From NCBI GenBank assembly GCA_910579015.1, contig CAJTRO010000005.1, positions 65,429 to 129,428 on the forward strand: 64,000 bases of DNA, read 5' to 3'. Position 1 is the stretch's first letter; each line of letters starts with the position of its first letter. This document shows, piece by piece, positions 27,377-35,847 of the stretch. The notes beneath the pieces were generated by a model, which saw only the letters and a program-made list of their open reading frames with translations, searched no databases and was not told the origin of the DNA. Position numbers and translations under genes: made by a program. This DNA comes from an uncultured Dorea sp. GTDB lineage: Bacteria; Bacillota_A; Clostridia; Lachnospirales; Lachnospiraceae.

Positions 27377-27442
27377 ACAACTTCCCTCTCTCAACTTCTG
27401 TTATCCGCCAATATCATTCATCTTAAGATATCTCTTTCCTAC

Positions 27443-27475
27443 TTGTCAATATTCTTATTCTATGTTACGATAACA
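27443..27475 (+). promoter_or_regulatory. Candidate promoter of GH43 with overlapping half-operators
   Basis: TTGTCA (27443-27448), 17 bp, TACGAT (27466-27471). Short inverted arms TGTTA/TAACA (27463-27475) surround the -10 element and could be an operator for the divergent LacI protein; their centre differs from the operators at 26 kb. Confidence 0.4.
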
Positions 27476-27527
27476 GTGCTCTGATTTTCTAAAATAATTT
27501 TCTGAAATAAATGTCAAAGGACAGATT

Positions 27528-29015
27528 ATGGAATCTTTACAAATGCTTAAGCTTCAAGAAGCAGACTGCCTGGCCAGGCAGGAGACTGCTTTTATCCGCT
27601 CCCGCACGGTAACGTGGGAAGCCCCTGTTACGAATCAATACTATCTTGAATACAGCTATAACCGCCGCGACTGGTTCGCACTCAACGGAGGCAATGCAAT
27701 CCTTCTTCCACAGGACGTGCTTCCATTGACCGGCGAACTGCATTCGCACGATCCTCACGGCTGTGCCATATCCTTGCAGTCCCTGAAACAGCTCCAGGAC
27801 AGATATGGCGCGCCGGAACCCGTCTTCTTATCCGCTGTAGAGGACGTCACGGTCTCTTCCCCCGGCGCCGGACTCCCGCAGAAGATCATCGTCTTCTACA
27901 CCAACGGAATGTGGGAGACCAGACAGGTCACGTGGGACGGACTGGATGGACTGATACAGGAACCGGCCTATGCCGCGCCGATCATCAGCCATCGCGCCGA
28001 TCCTTATATCTACAGACACACCAACGGGAAATATTACTTCATCGCCTCCCACACCGACGCAGGGCACAATCTGGACGGAAGATATCAATATCTGTACCTG
28101 ATCCTCCGGTGCGCGGATACCCTCGAAGACCTGACCGATAATTCCGGGCGGTACACAGAGAAGATCGTCTACGAGAGAAAGCCCGTCAAAGACGGAACCA
28201 TGAGCCCCCACCTGTGGGCTCCGGAACTCCATTATATCCACGGAGGATGGTATATCTATTATACCACTACCATCTCAGAAGAATCCTCCTGGCGTATCCG
28301 TCCTCACTGCCTTGCCTGCACCGGGGACGATCCTATGCTCGACTCTTGGACGCCTAAGGGGGCGATCCGTACTACGATCGACGGAGACATCGCATTCACC
28401 GATTTCTCTCTGGATCACACATACCTCAGACACAACGGGAAGGATTACCTGCTGTGGGCACAGAAGACCAATAATATCTCCGATATCTTCATCGCCGGAC
28501 TGTCTGATCCCTGGACTGTCTGCACTCCGGCCGTGCGCCTGACACATCCGGAATATAACTGGGAACTGCACGGTTTCCCGGTCAACGAAGGTCCCGCCGT
28601 TATCAAACACGGCCGTAAGATCTTCCTGACCTTCTCTGCCAGCGGAACGGACGCACTGTACTGCATGGGCCTTCTGTATGCCGACGAGGACGCCGATCTC
28701 CTCAATCCGTCTTCATGGACCAAATGCCCTTATCCGGTATTCCAGAGCAGTCCTGTCACCGGCTTTTATGGTCCGGGCCATAACAGCTTCACCAGGTCGA
28801 CCGATGACAGCGAGGACCTCATTATCTACCACGGCCGTCAGGAGGAACGGTATCTCGGCGAAGGAGATTACCAGCCGTTATACGACGCCGGCCGTCATGC
28901 ATACGTGGGCAAGGTATTCTGGGGAAGCGACGGTATGCCCTCCTTCTCCGTACCCGGGGCGTCTATTGCCGCCCGCCGGGAAGATCTGTCCGTTCATGCC
29001 AAAATCCAAAAATAG
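27528..29015 (+). CDS. GH43 family glycoside hydrolase (arabinofuranosidase/xylosidase type)
   Basis: 495 residues, no signal peptide. An N-terminal region of about 140 residues precedes the five-bladed propeller. Catalytic residues read as D158 in RADPYIYRH (base), an Asp in FSLDHTYL (pKa modulator) and the Glu in NEGPAVIKHG (acid). The ending (GPGHNSFTRS...IIYHGRQ...) is also family-typical. Together with GH51 and GH127 it should remove arabinosyl units from imported oligosaccharides. It is transcribed away from the LacI gene. GH43 specificity cannot be settled from the sequence alone. Confidence 0.9.
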   Translation: MESLQMLKLQEADCLARQETAFIRSRTVTWEAPVTNQYYLEYSYNRRDWFALNGGNAILLPQDVLPLTGELHSHDPHGCAISLQSLKQLQDRYGAPEPVFLSAVEDVTVSSPGAGLPQKIIVFYTNGMWETRQVTWDGLDGLIQEPAYAAPIISHRADPYIYRHTNGKYYFIASHTDAGHNLDGRYQYLYLILRCADTLEDLTDNSGRYTEKIVYERKPVKDGTMSPHLWAPELHYIHGGWYIYYTTTISEESSWRIRPHCLACTGDDPMLDSWTPKGAIRTTIDGDIAFTDFSLDHTYLRHNGKDYLLWAQKTNNISDIFIAGLSDPWTVCTPAVRLTHPEYNWELHGFPVNEGPAVIKHGRKIFLTFSASGTDALYCMGLLYADEDADLLNPSSWTKCPYPVFQSSPVTGFYGPGHNSFTRSTDDSEDLIIYHGRQEERYLGEGDYQPLYDAGRHAYVGKVFWGSDGMPSFSVPGASIAARREDLSVHAKIQK

Positions 29016-29033
29016 ACAAAAAACAGGATAAAT

Positions 29034-29066
29034 AACGGAGAGCGTCGACAAGCTCCGCTCTCCGTT
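29034..29066. terminator. Bidirectional terminator between GH43 and nrdG
   Basis: AACGGAGAGCG / CGCTCTCCGTT forms a perfect 11-bp stem with an 11-nt loop between convergent genes. Confidence 0.85.
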
Positions 29067-29081
29067 CCACGTCCAGATCTC

Positions 29082-29564
29082 TTACCGAAGCTTCAGGATC
29101 CTCTGGTTACTGCTCCCGCGGAACACCAGCGTCGCATCCTTTAACTCCTCCACAAACTCTCCGTCCACAAGCACATCTATACAGGACAGCATCTCATCTG
29201 TCACCTCTGTGTGAACCTTCCCGCCTTCTGCAAGATCCACATCGTACAGATAGCCGGTGTAACACCAGATATCCTTCTCTGGATACAGCGTTCTCACCCG
29301 CTTAAGAAGCGCCGTCAGCACTCCCTGGTTCTCCGGCTCGAAGGGTTCGCCCCCAAGCAGGGTAAGCCCCTTGATATAATCCGGCGCAAGAAGCCCGAGA
29401 AGCTCTTCCTCTGTCTCCTGCGTGTACGGCTTCCCGTACTTAAAATCCCATGTCTCCGGGTTAAAGCATCCCTTACAGTGGTGCCTGCACCCGGACACGA
29501 ACAGACTAACCCGGACGCCCGGGCCGTCTGCAATATCACATTCTTTTATATTTCCATAATGCAT
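29082..29564 (-). CDS. nrdG: Anaerobic ribonucleotide reductase activating protein NrdG
   Basis: 160 residues, the standard length. The radical-SAM cluster motif is GCRHHCKGC (CX3CX2C) and the SAM-binding LLGGEPFEPEN follows. NrdG generates the glycyl radical on NrdD. It is 79 bp downstream of nrdD and is cotranscribed under the same NrdR-type control region. Confidence 0.96.
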   Translation of the reverse strand: MHYGNIKECDIADGPGVRVSLFVSGCRHHCKGCFNPETWDFKYGKPYTQETEEELLGLLAPDYIKGLTLLGGEPFEPENQGVLTALLKRVRTLYPEKDIWCYTGYLYDVDLAEGGKVHTEVTDEMLSCIDVLVDGEFVEELKDATLVFRGSSNQRILKLR

Positions 29565-29643
29565 ATCTCTCTCCTACACTTCATACACCGCCGTTCAGGG
29601 CAAAGACTTCCCGAAAGACACCGGCACATATCTTCGGCAGGAC

Positions 29644-31833
29644 TTACAGATGCAGTACCCTGTCCTTGATCTCCTGGGTACGTCCCTGATTCCAGAACTG
29701 TGTCCCGATATACCCGCAGGTCCTGCGCGCCACGAACATCTTGTCCTGATCCTGATTACTGCAATTCGGGCATTCCCAGATCAGCTTCCCTGTCTCATCC
29801 TCCCTGATGACGATCTCTCCGTCATAGCCGCAGCATTCACAGAAATCGCTCTTCGTGTTCAGCTCCGCGTACATAATATTCTCATAGATAAACTGCATCA
29901 CCGACAGGACCGCCGGAATATTGTTCTGCATATTCGGCACCTCAATATAACTGATCGCACCGCCCGGCGACAGCTTCTGGAAGTCCGCCTCGAACTTCAG
30001 CTTCTTAAATGCATCAATCTCCTCTGATACATGCACATGATAGCTGTTGGTGATATAATTCTTATCTGTCACGCCTTCAATGATGCCGAATCTCTTCTGC
30101 AAGCACTTCGCAAACTTATACGTCGTGGACTCCATCGGCGTCCCATATACAGAATAGCTGATATGCTCCGCCTCTCTCCACTCCTTGCACTTATCGTTCA
30201 GCCTCTGCATGACCGCAAGCGCAAACGGTCTTGCCTCCGGATCAGTATGGGACTTCCCAAGCATCCGCATACACATCTCATAGAGCCCCGCATATCCAAG
30301 AGAGATCGTCGAATAACCGTTATACAGCAGTTCGTCGATCACCTCGCCCTTCTTAAGCCTTGCAAGCGCACCGTACTGCCACAGGATCGGCGCCACATCA
30401 GACACCGTACCGAGAAGACGCTCATGCCTGCACCGAAGCCCCTTATGGCACAATTCCAGACGCTCATCTAAGATCTCCCAGAATCTGTCCATGTCTCCCT
30501 CGGCTGAACATGCCACGTCCACCAGATTAATGGTCACAACGCCCTGGTTGAAACGCCCGTAGAACTTATGGCTTCCGTCCTCATTCTTCTGAGAATCCTC
30601 CACCGTAAGGAATGAACGGCACCCCATACACGGATAGATCTCTCCCTGCTTAAGCTCCTTCATAACCTTCGCGGAAATATAATCGGGAACCATCCTCTTC
30701 GCCGTACACTTTGCCGCAAGCTCCGTCAGATGCCAGAACTTCGTCCCCTCGCGGATATTATCCTCATCCAGTACATAGATAAGCTTCGGGAATGCCGGTG
30801 TGATCCACACGCCCTTCTCATTCTTCACTCCCTGCATCCTCTGTACAAGAACCTCTTCTATGATCAGCGCCAGGTCATCCCTGACCTGCCCCTCTTCTGC
30901 CTCATCCAGATACATGAATATCGTCACAAACGGCGCCTGCCCGTTACAGGTCATCAGCGTAATGAGCTGATACTGGATCGTCTGGATCCCGCTCTTGACC
31001 TCTTCTCTCAGCCTGCGCTCCGTCACTCTGCTGATGATCTCCTCATCCATGCTCTCGCCGCATTCCTTACGCTCTGCGATCACATTCTTACGGAGCTTCT
31101 GCCTGCTGATATCCACAAACGGCGCCAGATGCGCCAGAGTAAATGACTGACCGCCGTACTGGTTGCTCGCCACCTGCGCCACGATCTGCGTCGTCACATT
31201 ACATGCCGTGAAAAAGCTGTGAGGCTTCTCGATCAGCGTCTCGCTGATCACCGTCCCGTTTTGCAGCATGTCTTCCAGATTGATCAGATCGCAGTTATGC
31301 TCCTTCTGGGCAAAATAATCTGAATCATGAAAATGGATGATCCCTTCCTCGTGGGCATTCACAATATCAGCCGGAAGAAGAACACGCTTGGACAGATCCT
31401 TGCTGACCTCTCCCGCCATATAATCACGCTGAGTTGAATTGATCACCGGGTTCTTATTCGAATTCTCCTGCGTAACCTCTTCATTGATATTCTCAATGAG
31501 AGACAGGATACCATTATCCGTCGTATTCGACTTGCGCTTCAGTTCTCTCTTATAGCGGTAACGCACATACTTCTGTGCCACCTCATATCCGCGCATCTCC
31601 ATGATACCGCGCTCGACCATATCCTGGATGTCTTCCACATTCACCGCATGAAGCAGCTCCCCCACCTGTGCCGCGATGTTATCCGCAACTGCCATGATCT
31701 GATAGTCATTCATCTGATGGATCTTATCCACCTCGCAATTCGCAGCCCTCACTGCATTCACAATCTTCGTCAGATCGAAGAGAACTTCTTCCCCATTACG
31801 CTTGATCACATTCGTCCTTATTTCGCTCCCCAT
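29644..31833 (-). CDS. nrdD: Anaerobic (class III) ribonucleoside-triphosphate reductase NrdD
   Basis: 729 residues. An N-terminal ATP-cone (about 1-95, VIKRNGEEVLFDLTKIVNAV) is followed by the glycyl-radical barrel. The C terminus has a zinc ribbon (CECCGYDGE...CPNCSN) and the radical loop RRTCGYIG (G707). It supplies dNTPs under anoxia using formate as reductant. Two NrdR boxes lie just upstream. GAGGATG precedes the ATG. Confidence 0.97.
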   Translation of the reverse strand: MGSEIRTNVIKRNGEEVLFDLTKIVNAVRAANCEVDKIHQMNDYQIMAVADNIAAQVGELLHAVNVEDIQDMVERGIMEMRGYEVAQKYVRYRYKRELKRKSNTTDNGILSLIENINEEVTQENSNKNPVINSTQRDYMAGEVSKDLSKRVLLPADIVNAHEEGIIHFHDSDYFAQKEHNCDLINLEDMLQNGTVISETLIEKPHSFFTACNVTTQIVAQVASNQYGGQSFTLAHLAPFVDISRQKLRKNVIAERKECGESMDEEIISRVTERRLREEVKSGIQTIQYQLITLMTCNGQAPFVTIFMYLDEAEEGQVRDDLALIIEEVLVQRMQGVKNEKGVWITPAFPKLIYVLDEDNIREGTKFWHLTELAAKCTAKRMVPDYISAKVMKELKQGEIYPCMGCRSFLTVEDSQKNEDGSHKFYGRFNQGVVTINLVDVACSAEGDMDRFWEILDERLELCHKGLRCRHERLLGTVSDVAPILWQYGALARLKKGEVIDELLYNGYSTISLGYAGLYEMCMRMLGKSHTDPEARPFALAVMQRLNDKCKEWREAEHISYSVYGTPMESTTYKFAKCLQKRFGIIEGVTDKNYITNSYHVHVSEEIDAFKKLKFEADFQKLSPGGAISYIEVPNMQNNIPAVLSVMQFIYENIMYAELNTKSDFCECCGYDGEIVIREDETGKLIWECPNCSNQDQDKMFVARRTCGYIGTQFWNQGRTQEIKDRVLHL

Positions 31834-31852
31834 TACACATCCTCGCTTTCAT

Positions 31853-31899
31853 ACACAAAATATTGTTACCATCTCAAATCTTTGCACAATATATAGGGC
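31853..31899 (-). promoter_or_regulatory. Paired NrdR boxes upstream of nrdDG
   Basis: Two 16-bp sites, ACACAAAATATTGTTA (31853-31868) and GCACAATATATAGGGC (31884-31899), match the NrdR box pattern aCaCwAtATaTwGtgt. They start exactly 31 bp apart, three helical turns, as in known NrdR targets. The second overlaps a TATATA-type -10 element read on the minus strand. NrdR would repress nrdDG when dATP is high. Confidence 0.8.
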
Positions 31900-32066
31900 A
31901 TGTACTATCATACACTAAACTTGAAAGAAAGGGAAGAGGAAGATCCAAAAAAATTTCACCAAAATTTCGGAGGCATATCTGTTGTTTTTCTACAACAGAA
32001 TCGTCCGTCCTGGCAGAAGCCCTTCGTATACCGCGGCAGGAAGCCCGGCGCGTGTCTTATAAAGCT

Positions 32067-32885
32067 CTACCCCAGCAGGCCGAGATGCTCAAAAGCTTTC
32101 CACACGCCGTCTTCCTTCAGGGGGGCGGTCACATAATCGGCCGCGGCCTTGATATTCTCAGAGCCATTGCCCATCGCGATCCCCGTCCCGGCATACCGGA
32201 TCATCTCGATGTCACAGTCATTATCCCCTATTGCGACCGCATCCTCTCTCTGGCCGTTCCTCTCCTTGAGGATCAGCCGGATCCCTTCTGCCTTGGTTAT
32301 ATAGTTCGGTGTGATCGTTCCCGCCCATTTCTCAATATACGGGACCGCAAGATTCATGATATGAAAAGAATAGCCCCATTTGGAAAGAATCGCTTCCCTG
32401 GACGCATGATTGCTGAACACAATGAGCTTCTGTACCTCCGGAACATCCAGCAGAGACTCTACGGCTATGGGCCCTGTCATCTCGTCCTCTCTAAGATTCA
32501 TACTCTGGCGCACGCGTCTGCCGATCTCGCGGTAAGCTTCCACGCTCTCTCTCAGTATGTAGCTCGCCTTGCTGTTCTCCATCTCCACCGTACACTGGCA
32601 TTCCAGAAGATCCTTCATCAGTTCGATAAATGCCAGCTGTGTAAAAGATCTGTGCCCGATATGCTCACCCTTATACTCTACATATCCGCCGGAATTCGCG
32701 ATCACTCCGTCGAAGCCGATGTTCATGATCCGTTCTCCTATGCGGAAATGTGTCCGTCCCGTATTAAGTAACACTTCATGCCCGTTCCTCTGGGCTATTC
32801 TAATTGCCTCTATTCCAGACGCGGGAATCGTACCGTCAAAGTCTCGAAGCGTGTTGTCAATAGCTAAAAAAATTACTTTTCCCAT
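32067..32885 (-). CDS. HAD-superfamily (Cof-type) protein with altered nucleophile motif
   Basis: 272 residues with the fold of Cof-type sugar/nucleotide phosphatases: NTGRTHFRIGERI (motif II region), a cap domain, and AIGDNDCDIEMIRYAGTGIAMGNG (motif IV). Motif I normally reads DxDGT; here it is LAIDNTL, with Ala in place of the nucleophilic Asp. A DFDGT string five residues on is not at the aligned position. The protein may therefore be a non-catalytic or altered member. GAGGAAAGACAG precedes the ATG. Monocistronic. Confidence 0.85.
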   Translation of the reverse strand: MGKVIFLAIDNTLRDFDGTIPASGIEAIRIAQRNGHEVLLNTGRTHFRIGERIMNIGFDGVIANSGGYVEYKGEHIGHRSFTQLAFIELMKDLLECQCTVEMENSKASYILRESVEAYREIGRRVRQSMNLREDEMTGPIAVESLLDVPEVQKLIVFSNHASREAILSKWGYSFHIMNLAVPYIEKWAGTITPNYITKAEGIRLILKERNGQREDAVAIGDNDCDIEMIRYAGTGIAMGNGSENIKAAADYVTAPLKEDGVWKAFEHLGLLG

Positions 32886-33115
32886 CTGTCTTTCCTCACT
32901 TATAATATCTCAGTGTAATTCTCCTCTTCTATGTTACCACATAATTGCAATATAGATAACTATATTTTTCATATTTTTTATACCGCCAAAAAACAGGAAC
33001 CTGCAATAACCCAGATCCCTGTCAGCATACTTCTATATTCTCCCTGATTCTTACCGGCTGTTTTCCCCCCAAACTTCCTGAGCGCCTCTGTTTCCGGCCG
33101 CTTTTTTGAATCAGC

Positions 33116-33358
33116 TTACACATCCGGCTGCTCCTTGCCGTTCTGCCCTTCCTCATTCTCCAGCTTCAGAATATCATTCACATCACACTCCAGACAATCA
33201 CAGATCTTTGCCAGGGTATGCAGATCTACCCGGACCACCTTGTTCTTGCAATAATTATTCAACTGTGTGCGCTGTAATCTGCATATATAACAAAGCTGTG
33301 TCTTGCTGACTCCTTTTTCAGCCAACACCCGTTCTATATCAATCACTATCTTACTCAT
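33116..33358 (-). CDS. Small Cro/CI-family (Xre) DNA-binding protein
   Basis: 80 residues from the ATG at 33358. A helix-turn-helix (VLAEKGVSKTQLCYICRLQRTQLNNYCKNKV) and LHTLAKICDCLECDVNDILK identify the Cro/CI-like family common in clostridia. The acidic C-terminal tail is short and there is no sensor domain. A GTG four codons upstream is an alternative start. The target is unknown; no toxin or phage gene adjoins it. Confidence 0.8.
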   Translation of the reverse strand: MSKIVIDIERVLAEKGVSKTQLCYICRLQRTQLNNYCKNKVVRVDLHTLAKICDCLECDVNDILKLENEEGQNGKEQPDV

Positions 33359-33428
33359 ATCCTGCCCCACACCTTATATATAGGACTAGTATACCCATAT
33401 TTTTGTTGAAAAAATAGATGTAATAGCA

Positions 33429-33451
33429 TACACTGTAATTAGATACACTGT
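33429..33451. repeat. Short direct repeat between two divergent genes
   Basis: TACACTGT occurs at 33429-33436 and 33444-33451, a 15-bp period, in the region between the Xre gene and the small exported-protein gene. It could be a regulator site; nothing else supports this. Confidence 0.35.
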
Positions 33452-33609
33452 TTCTTTTCGACACCGGATACGCCCGAGGCAATATTGCGTCAGAATATGC
33501 CGGAGCTTGTAATTTCCAGCATTTACCAGCCTTTTATATGCAAAGAATCCTGGCTGGTCTGCCGAGTATAAACAAGGGAGTACCACTCATCTTACTGGAG
33601 GTTTTATCT

Positions 33610-33960
33610 ATGAAAAAAAAGAAGTTGTTAATGTTACCGGCCATTCTTGGATTGCTGCTTCTGGCAGTGTTCATCCTTGAAGAGCGCAAACCCTATGAAG
33701 TCCTTCATTCTACGGTCATGTCTGCTCCCAACCTGACGGAGAACAAGCTGACCATAGCGATCCACACCCTGCTGCCTGTTGACCGCGAGAAGCTGGCCAA
33801 AGAGATTGTGACAAACCACCAGATCCTCAACGGCGGCCGGCCGAATCCCTACTATGAACTGGAGCTCTACCGGACAAGGCTTCATTACCAATTTGAGATT
33901 GTATACGATACCATCCTGTGCAACGGAGACGGAGAGATCGTGTCGGAGATCGAACTATAA
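33610..33960 (+). CDS. Small membrane-anchored or exported protein, unknown
   Basis: 116 residues from the ATG at 33610, chosen because GGAG stands 9 bp upstream; a longer reading frame to the left has no site. MKKKKLLMLPAILGLLLLAVFI is a signal anchor and the rest (HSTVMSAPNLTENKLTIAIHTLLPVDREKLAKEIVTNH) is a small alpha/beta extracytoplasmic domain. No family recognised. It ends at the terminator shared with tatD. Confidence 0.65.
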   Translation: MKKKKLLMLPAILGLLLLAVFILEERKPYEVLHSTVMSAPNLTENKLTIAIHTLLPVDREKLAKEIVTNHQILNGGRPNPYYELELYRTRLHYQFEIVYDTILCNGDGEIVSEIEL

Positions 33961-33969
33961 GGGTAACGA

Positions 33970-34020
33970 AAAGAGGCTGTATGGAACAGCGCTCAACGCG
34001 CTATTCCATACAGCCTCTTT
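33970..34020. terminator. Bidirectional terminator overlapping the tatD 3' end
   Basis: A perfect 17-bp stem AAAGAGGCTGTATGGAA (33970-33986) pairs with 34004-34020, with further GCGC pairing inside. Its right arm is the last codons of tatD (KRLYGIAR, stop at 33993). Confidence 0.85.
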
Positions 34021-34760
34021 GCATTCTCTTCCGTCTGTGCCGTTACTTCCTCGTAAGGAATTCCTTTCAGCCTTCCAATCTCTTCCGCCACATATCTGAT
34101 ATAGGACGAATCGTTGCGTTTCCCCCGATAAGGTACTGGCGCAAGATAGGGACAGTCCGTCTCAAGAACGATAGCTTCCAATGGAATTTCTTCCACAGTC
34201 TCCTTAAGCTTCCTTGCATTCTTGAACGTGACAACTCCGCCGACTCCTATATAGAAGCCCATCTTCACATACTCCTTCGCCATCTCCCTGGAATAAGAAT
34301 AGCAGTGGATCACACCCTTAAGCCCCTGTCCGTGCTCCTTCATGATCTCCATGGTATCGGCGGCCGCCTCACGGCTGTGGATCAGCACCGGAAGCTTAAG
34401 CTCCCTTGCAAGCTCAAGCTGCCGGATAAACCACTTCTTCTGTATCGTATGCGATTCATTATCCCAGTAATAATCCAGGCCGATCTCGCCTACCGCCGCC
34501 ACCTTATCTCTCCTGAACAATTCCTTCATGCGGGCAAAGGATTCCTCATTTAAGTCCCCCGCTTCGTCCGGGTGGATCCCTACCGCCGCATACATAAAGG
34601 GATATTCCTGCACCATATCGACTACCCGCTCACAGGAGGCATAGGAGGCGCTGACATTGACGATCCATCCCACGCCCTTATCCTTCATAGAGCCAAGCAG
34701 TTCCCTTCTGTCCTCATCAAACTGTTCGTCGTCATAGTGGGCATGTGTGTCAAAGATCAT
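33993..34760 (-). CDS. tatD: TatD-family metal-dependent hydrolase/DNase
   Basis: 255 residues, standard for TatD. Metal ligands are visible in FDTHAHYDDEQF (HxH), VGEIGLDYYW (Glu), PVLIHSREA (His), GVIHCYSYS (His) and LETDCPYLAPVPYRGKRN (Asp). Family members are 3'-5' exonucleases or D-aminoacyl-tRNA-deacylase-like hydrolases. It overlaps ddh by 4 bp, and the 3' end is embedded in a terminator hairpin. In many clostridia tatD follows metG, and the metG-ddh-tatD order here fits that with ddh inserted between. Confidence 0.93.
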   Translation of the reverse strand: MIFDTHAHYDDEQFDEDRRELLGSMKDKGVGWIVNVSASYASCERVVDMVQEYPFMYAAVGIHPDEAGDLNEESFARMKELFRRDKVAAVGEIGLDYYWDNESHTIQKKWFIRQLELARELKLPVLIHSREAAADTMEIMKEHGQGLKGVIHCYSYSREMAKEYVKMGFYIGVGGVVTFKNARKLKETVEEIPLEAIVLETDCPYLAPVPYRGKRNDSSYIRYVAEEIGRLKGIPYEEVTAQTEENAKRLYGIAR

Positions 34761-35743
34761 AACAGTCCCGCCCTCAGTTCTTCCGGCGTCTTCGCAGATA
34801 ACAGTCCCGGCGCGATATCGAATACAGTCCTGGCTCCGCTCTCACCTGCCTTCGCAAGACGGTATGCCGCCCTTGCATAGCAGATCAGCACGCTGGCCGT
34901 AAATTCCGGGTTGGAATCCAGCTTCAGAGAATACTCGATGATATGCTTATTCCCCTCTTCCCCTGTATTACCGCTCCGGATCACAAACCCGCCGTGAGGC
35001 ATCTTACTGTGCCCCGCCTTCAACTCTTCCTCTGTGATAAATGTCACCGTGGTATCATACTCATCAAAATAATTGGGCATCGTCTTGATCGCATTCTCAA
35101 TCGCTTGCAGATCGGCTCCCTCTTCCGGCACCACATAGCATTCCCTCAGATGCTTCTCCCTCGTGGAAAGCTTTGGCTCACTGCCGCTCCTTACACGGTC
35201 CACAGCCGTCTCAACCGGCACCGTATACTGGATCGCATTCTTCACACCGTCAACCCGGCGGACCGCATCTGAATGCCCCTGGCTGACGCCCTTGCCCCAG
35301 AACGTATACGTGCTCCCCTGCGGCAGGACTGCCTCCGCATACAAGCGGTTCAGCGAGAACATTCCCGGATCCCATCCTACGGAAATGATCCCGATCTTAC
35401 CGCCTGCTTTCGCCGCCTTATCCACATTTTCAAAATACTCCGGAATCCTTGCATGAGTGTCGAAGCTGTCGATCGTGTTAAAATCTGCCGCAATCTTCGG
35501 CCCCAGCACCGGAAGATCCGTCGCCGAGCCTCCGCAGAGCATCATAATATCAATCTCGTCCTTCATCGACAGCATATCATCCATATGCATAACAGCCGCA
35601 TTCTCCGTATGGATCTTCACTGAAGACGGATCACGCCTTGTAAAGACAGCCTTAAGCTCCATATCCTCGTTGCGGGCAATGGCAAGCTCCACGCCCCTGC
35701 CGATATTTCCATATCCTGCAATTCCAATTCTGATCTTCTCCAT
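34757..35743 (-). CDS. ddh: meso-Diaminopimelate dehydrogenase
   Basis: 328 residues. The N-terminal Rossmann motif IRIGIAGYGNIGRGVELAI binds NADPH. The substrate region is recognisable from CGGSATDLPVLGP, SVGWDPGMFSLNR and FWGKGVSQGHSDAVRRV. The enzyme makes meso-DAP for lysine and peptidoglycan in one step from tetrahydrodipicolinate. GGAAGGATGG precedes the ATG. Translationally coupled to tatD by a 4-bp overlap. Confidence 0.95.
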   Translation of the reverse strand: MEKIRIGIAGYGNIGRGVELAIARNEDMELKAVFTRRDPSSVKIHTENAAVMHMDDMLSMKDEIDIMMLCGGSATDLPVLGPKIAADFNTIDSFDTHARIPEYFENVDKAAKAGGKIGIISVGWDPGMFSLNRLYAEAVLPQGSTYTFWGKGVSQGHSDAVRRVDGVKNAIQYTVPVETAVDRVRSGSEPKLSTREKHLRECYVVPEEGADLQAIENAIKTMPNYFDEYDTTVTFITEEELKAGHSKMPHGGFVIRSGNTGEEGNKHIIEYSLKLDSNPEFTASVLICYARAAYRLAKAGESGARTVFDIAPGLLSAKTPEELRAGLL

Positions 35744-35783
35744 AAAATACCATCCTTCCTTCTTCTCTTCTATCTACATGCAT

Positions 35784-35847
35784 CCGGCATCAAGATCAAC
35801 AGCTCCTGGCTCCTGCCGGCATCAGGATCAACAGATCTCGGCTCCTG
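35784..35847. repeat. 32-bp tandem duplication of the metG 3' end
   Basis: Units 35784-35815 and 35816-35847 are 32 bp each with about four mismatches. The second contains the last metG codons (PAGAEIC) and the stop; the first is its copy downstream of the gene. Confidence 0.85.

Noticed and set aside
31978..31999. Small hairpin TCTGTTGT/ACAACAGA considered as a terminator of the HAD gene
   Set aside because: Stem of 8 bp without an adjacent T run on the minus strand; too weak to list.
33386..33586. Minus-strand frame of 66 codons between the Xre gene and the small exported-protein gene
   Set aside because: No ribosome binding site, no family pattern, and it overlaps the promoter area of both neighbours.
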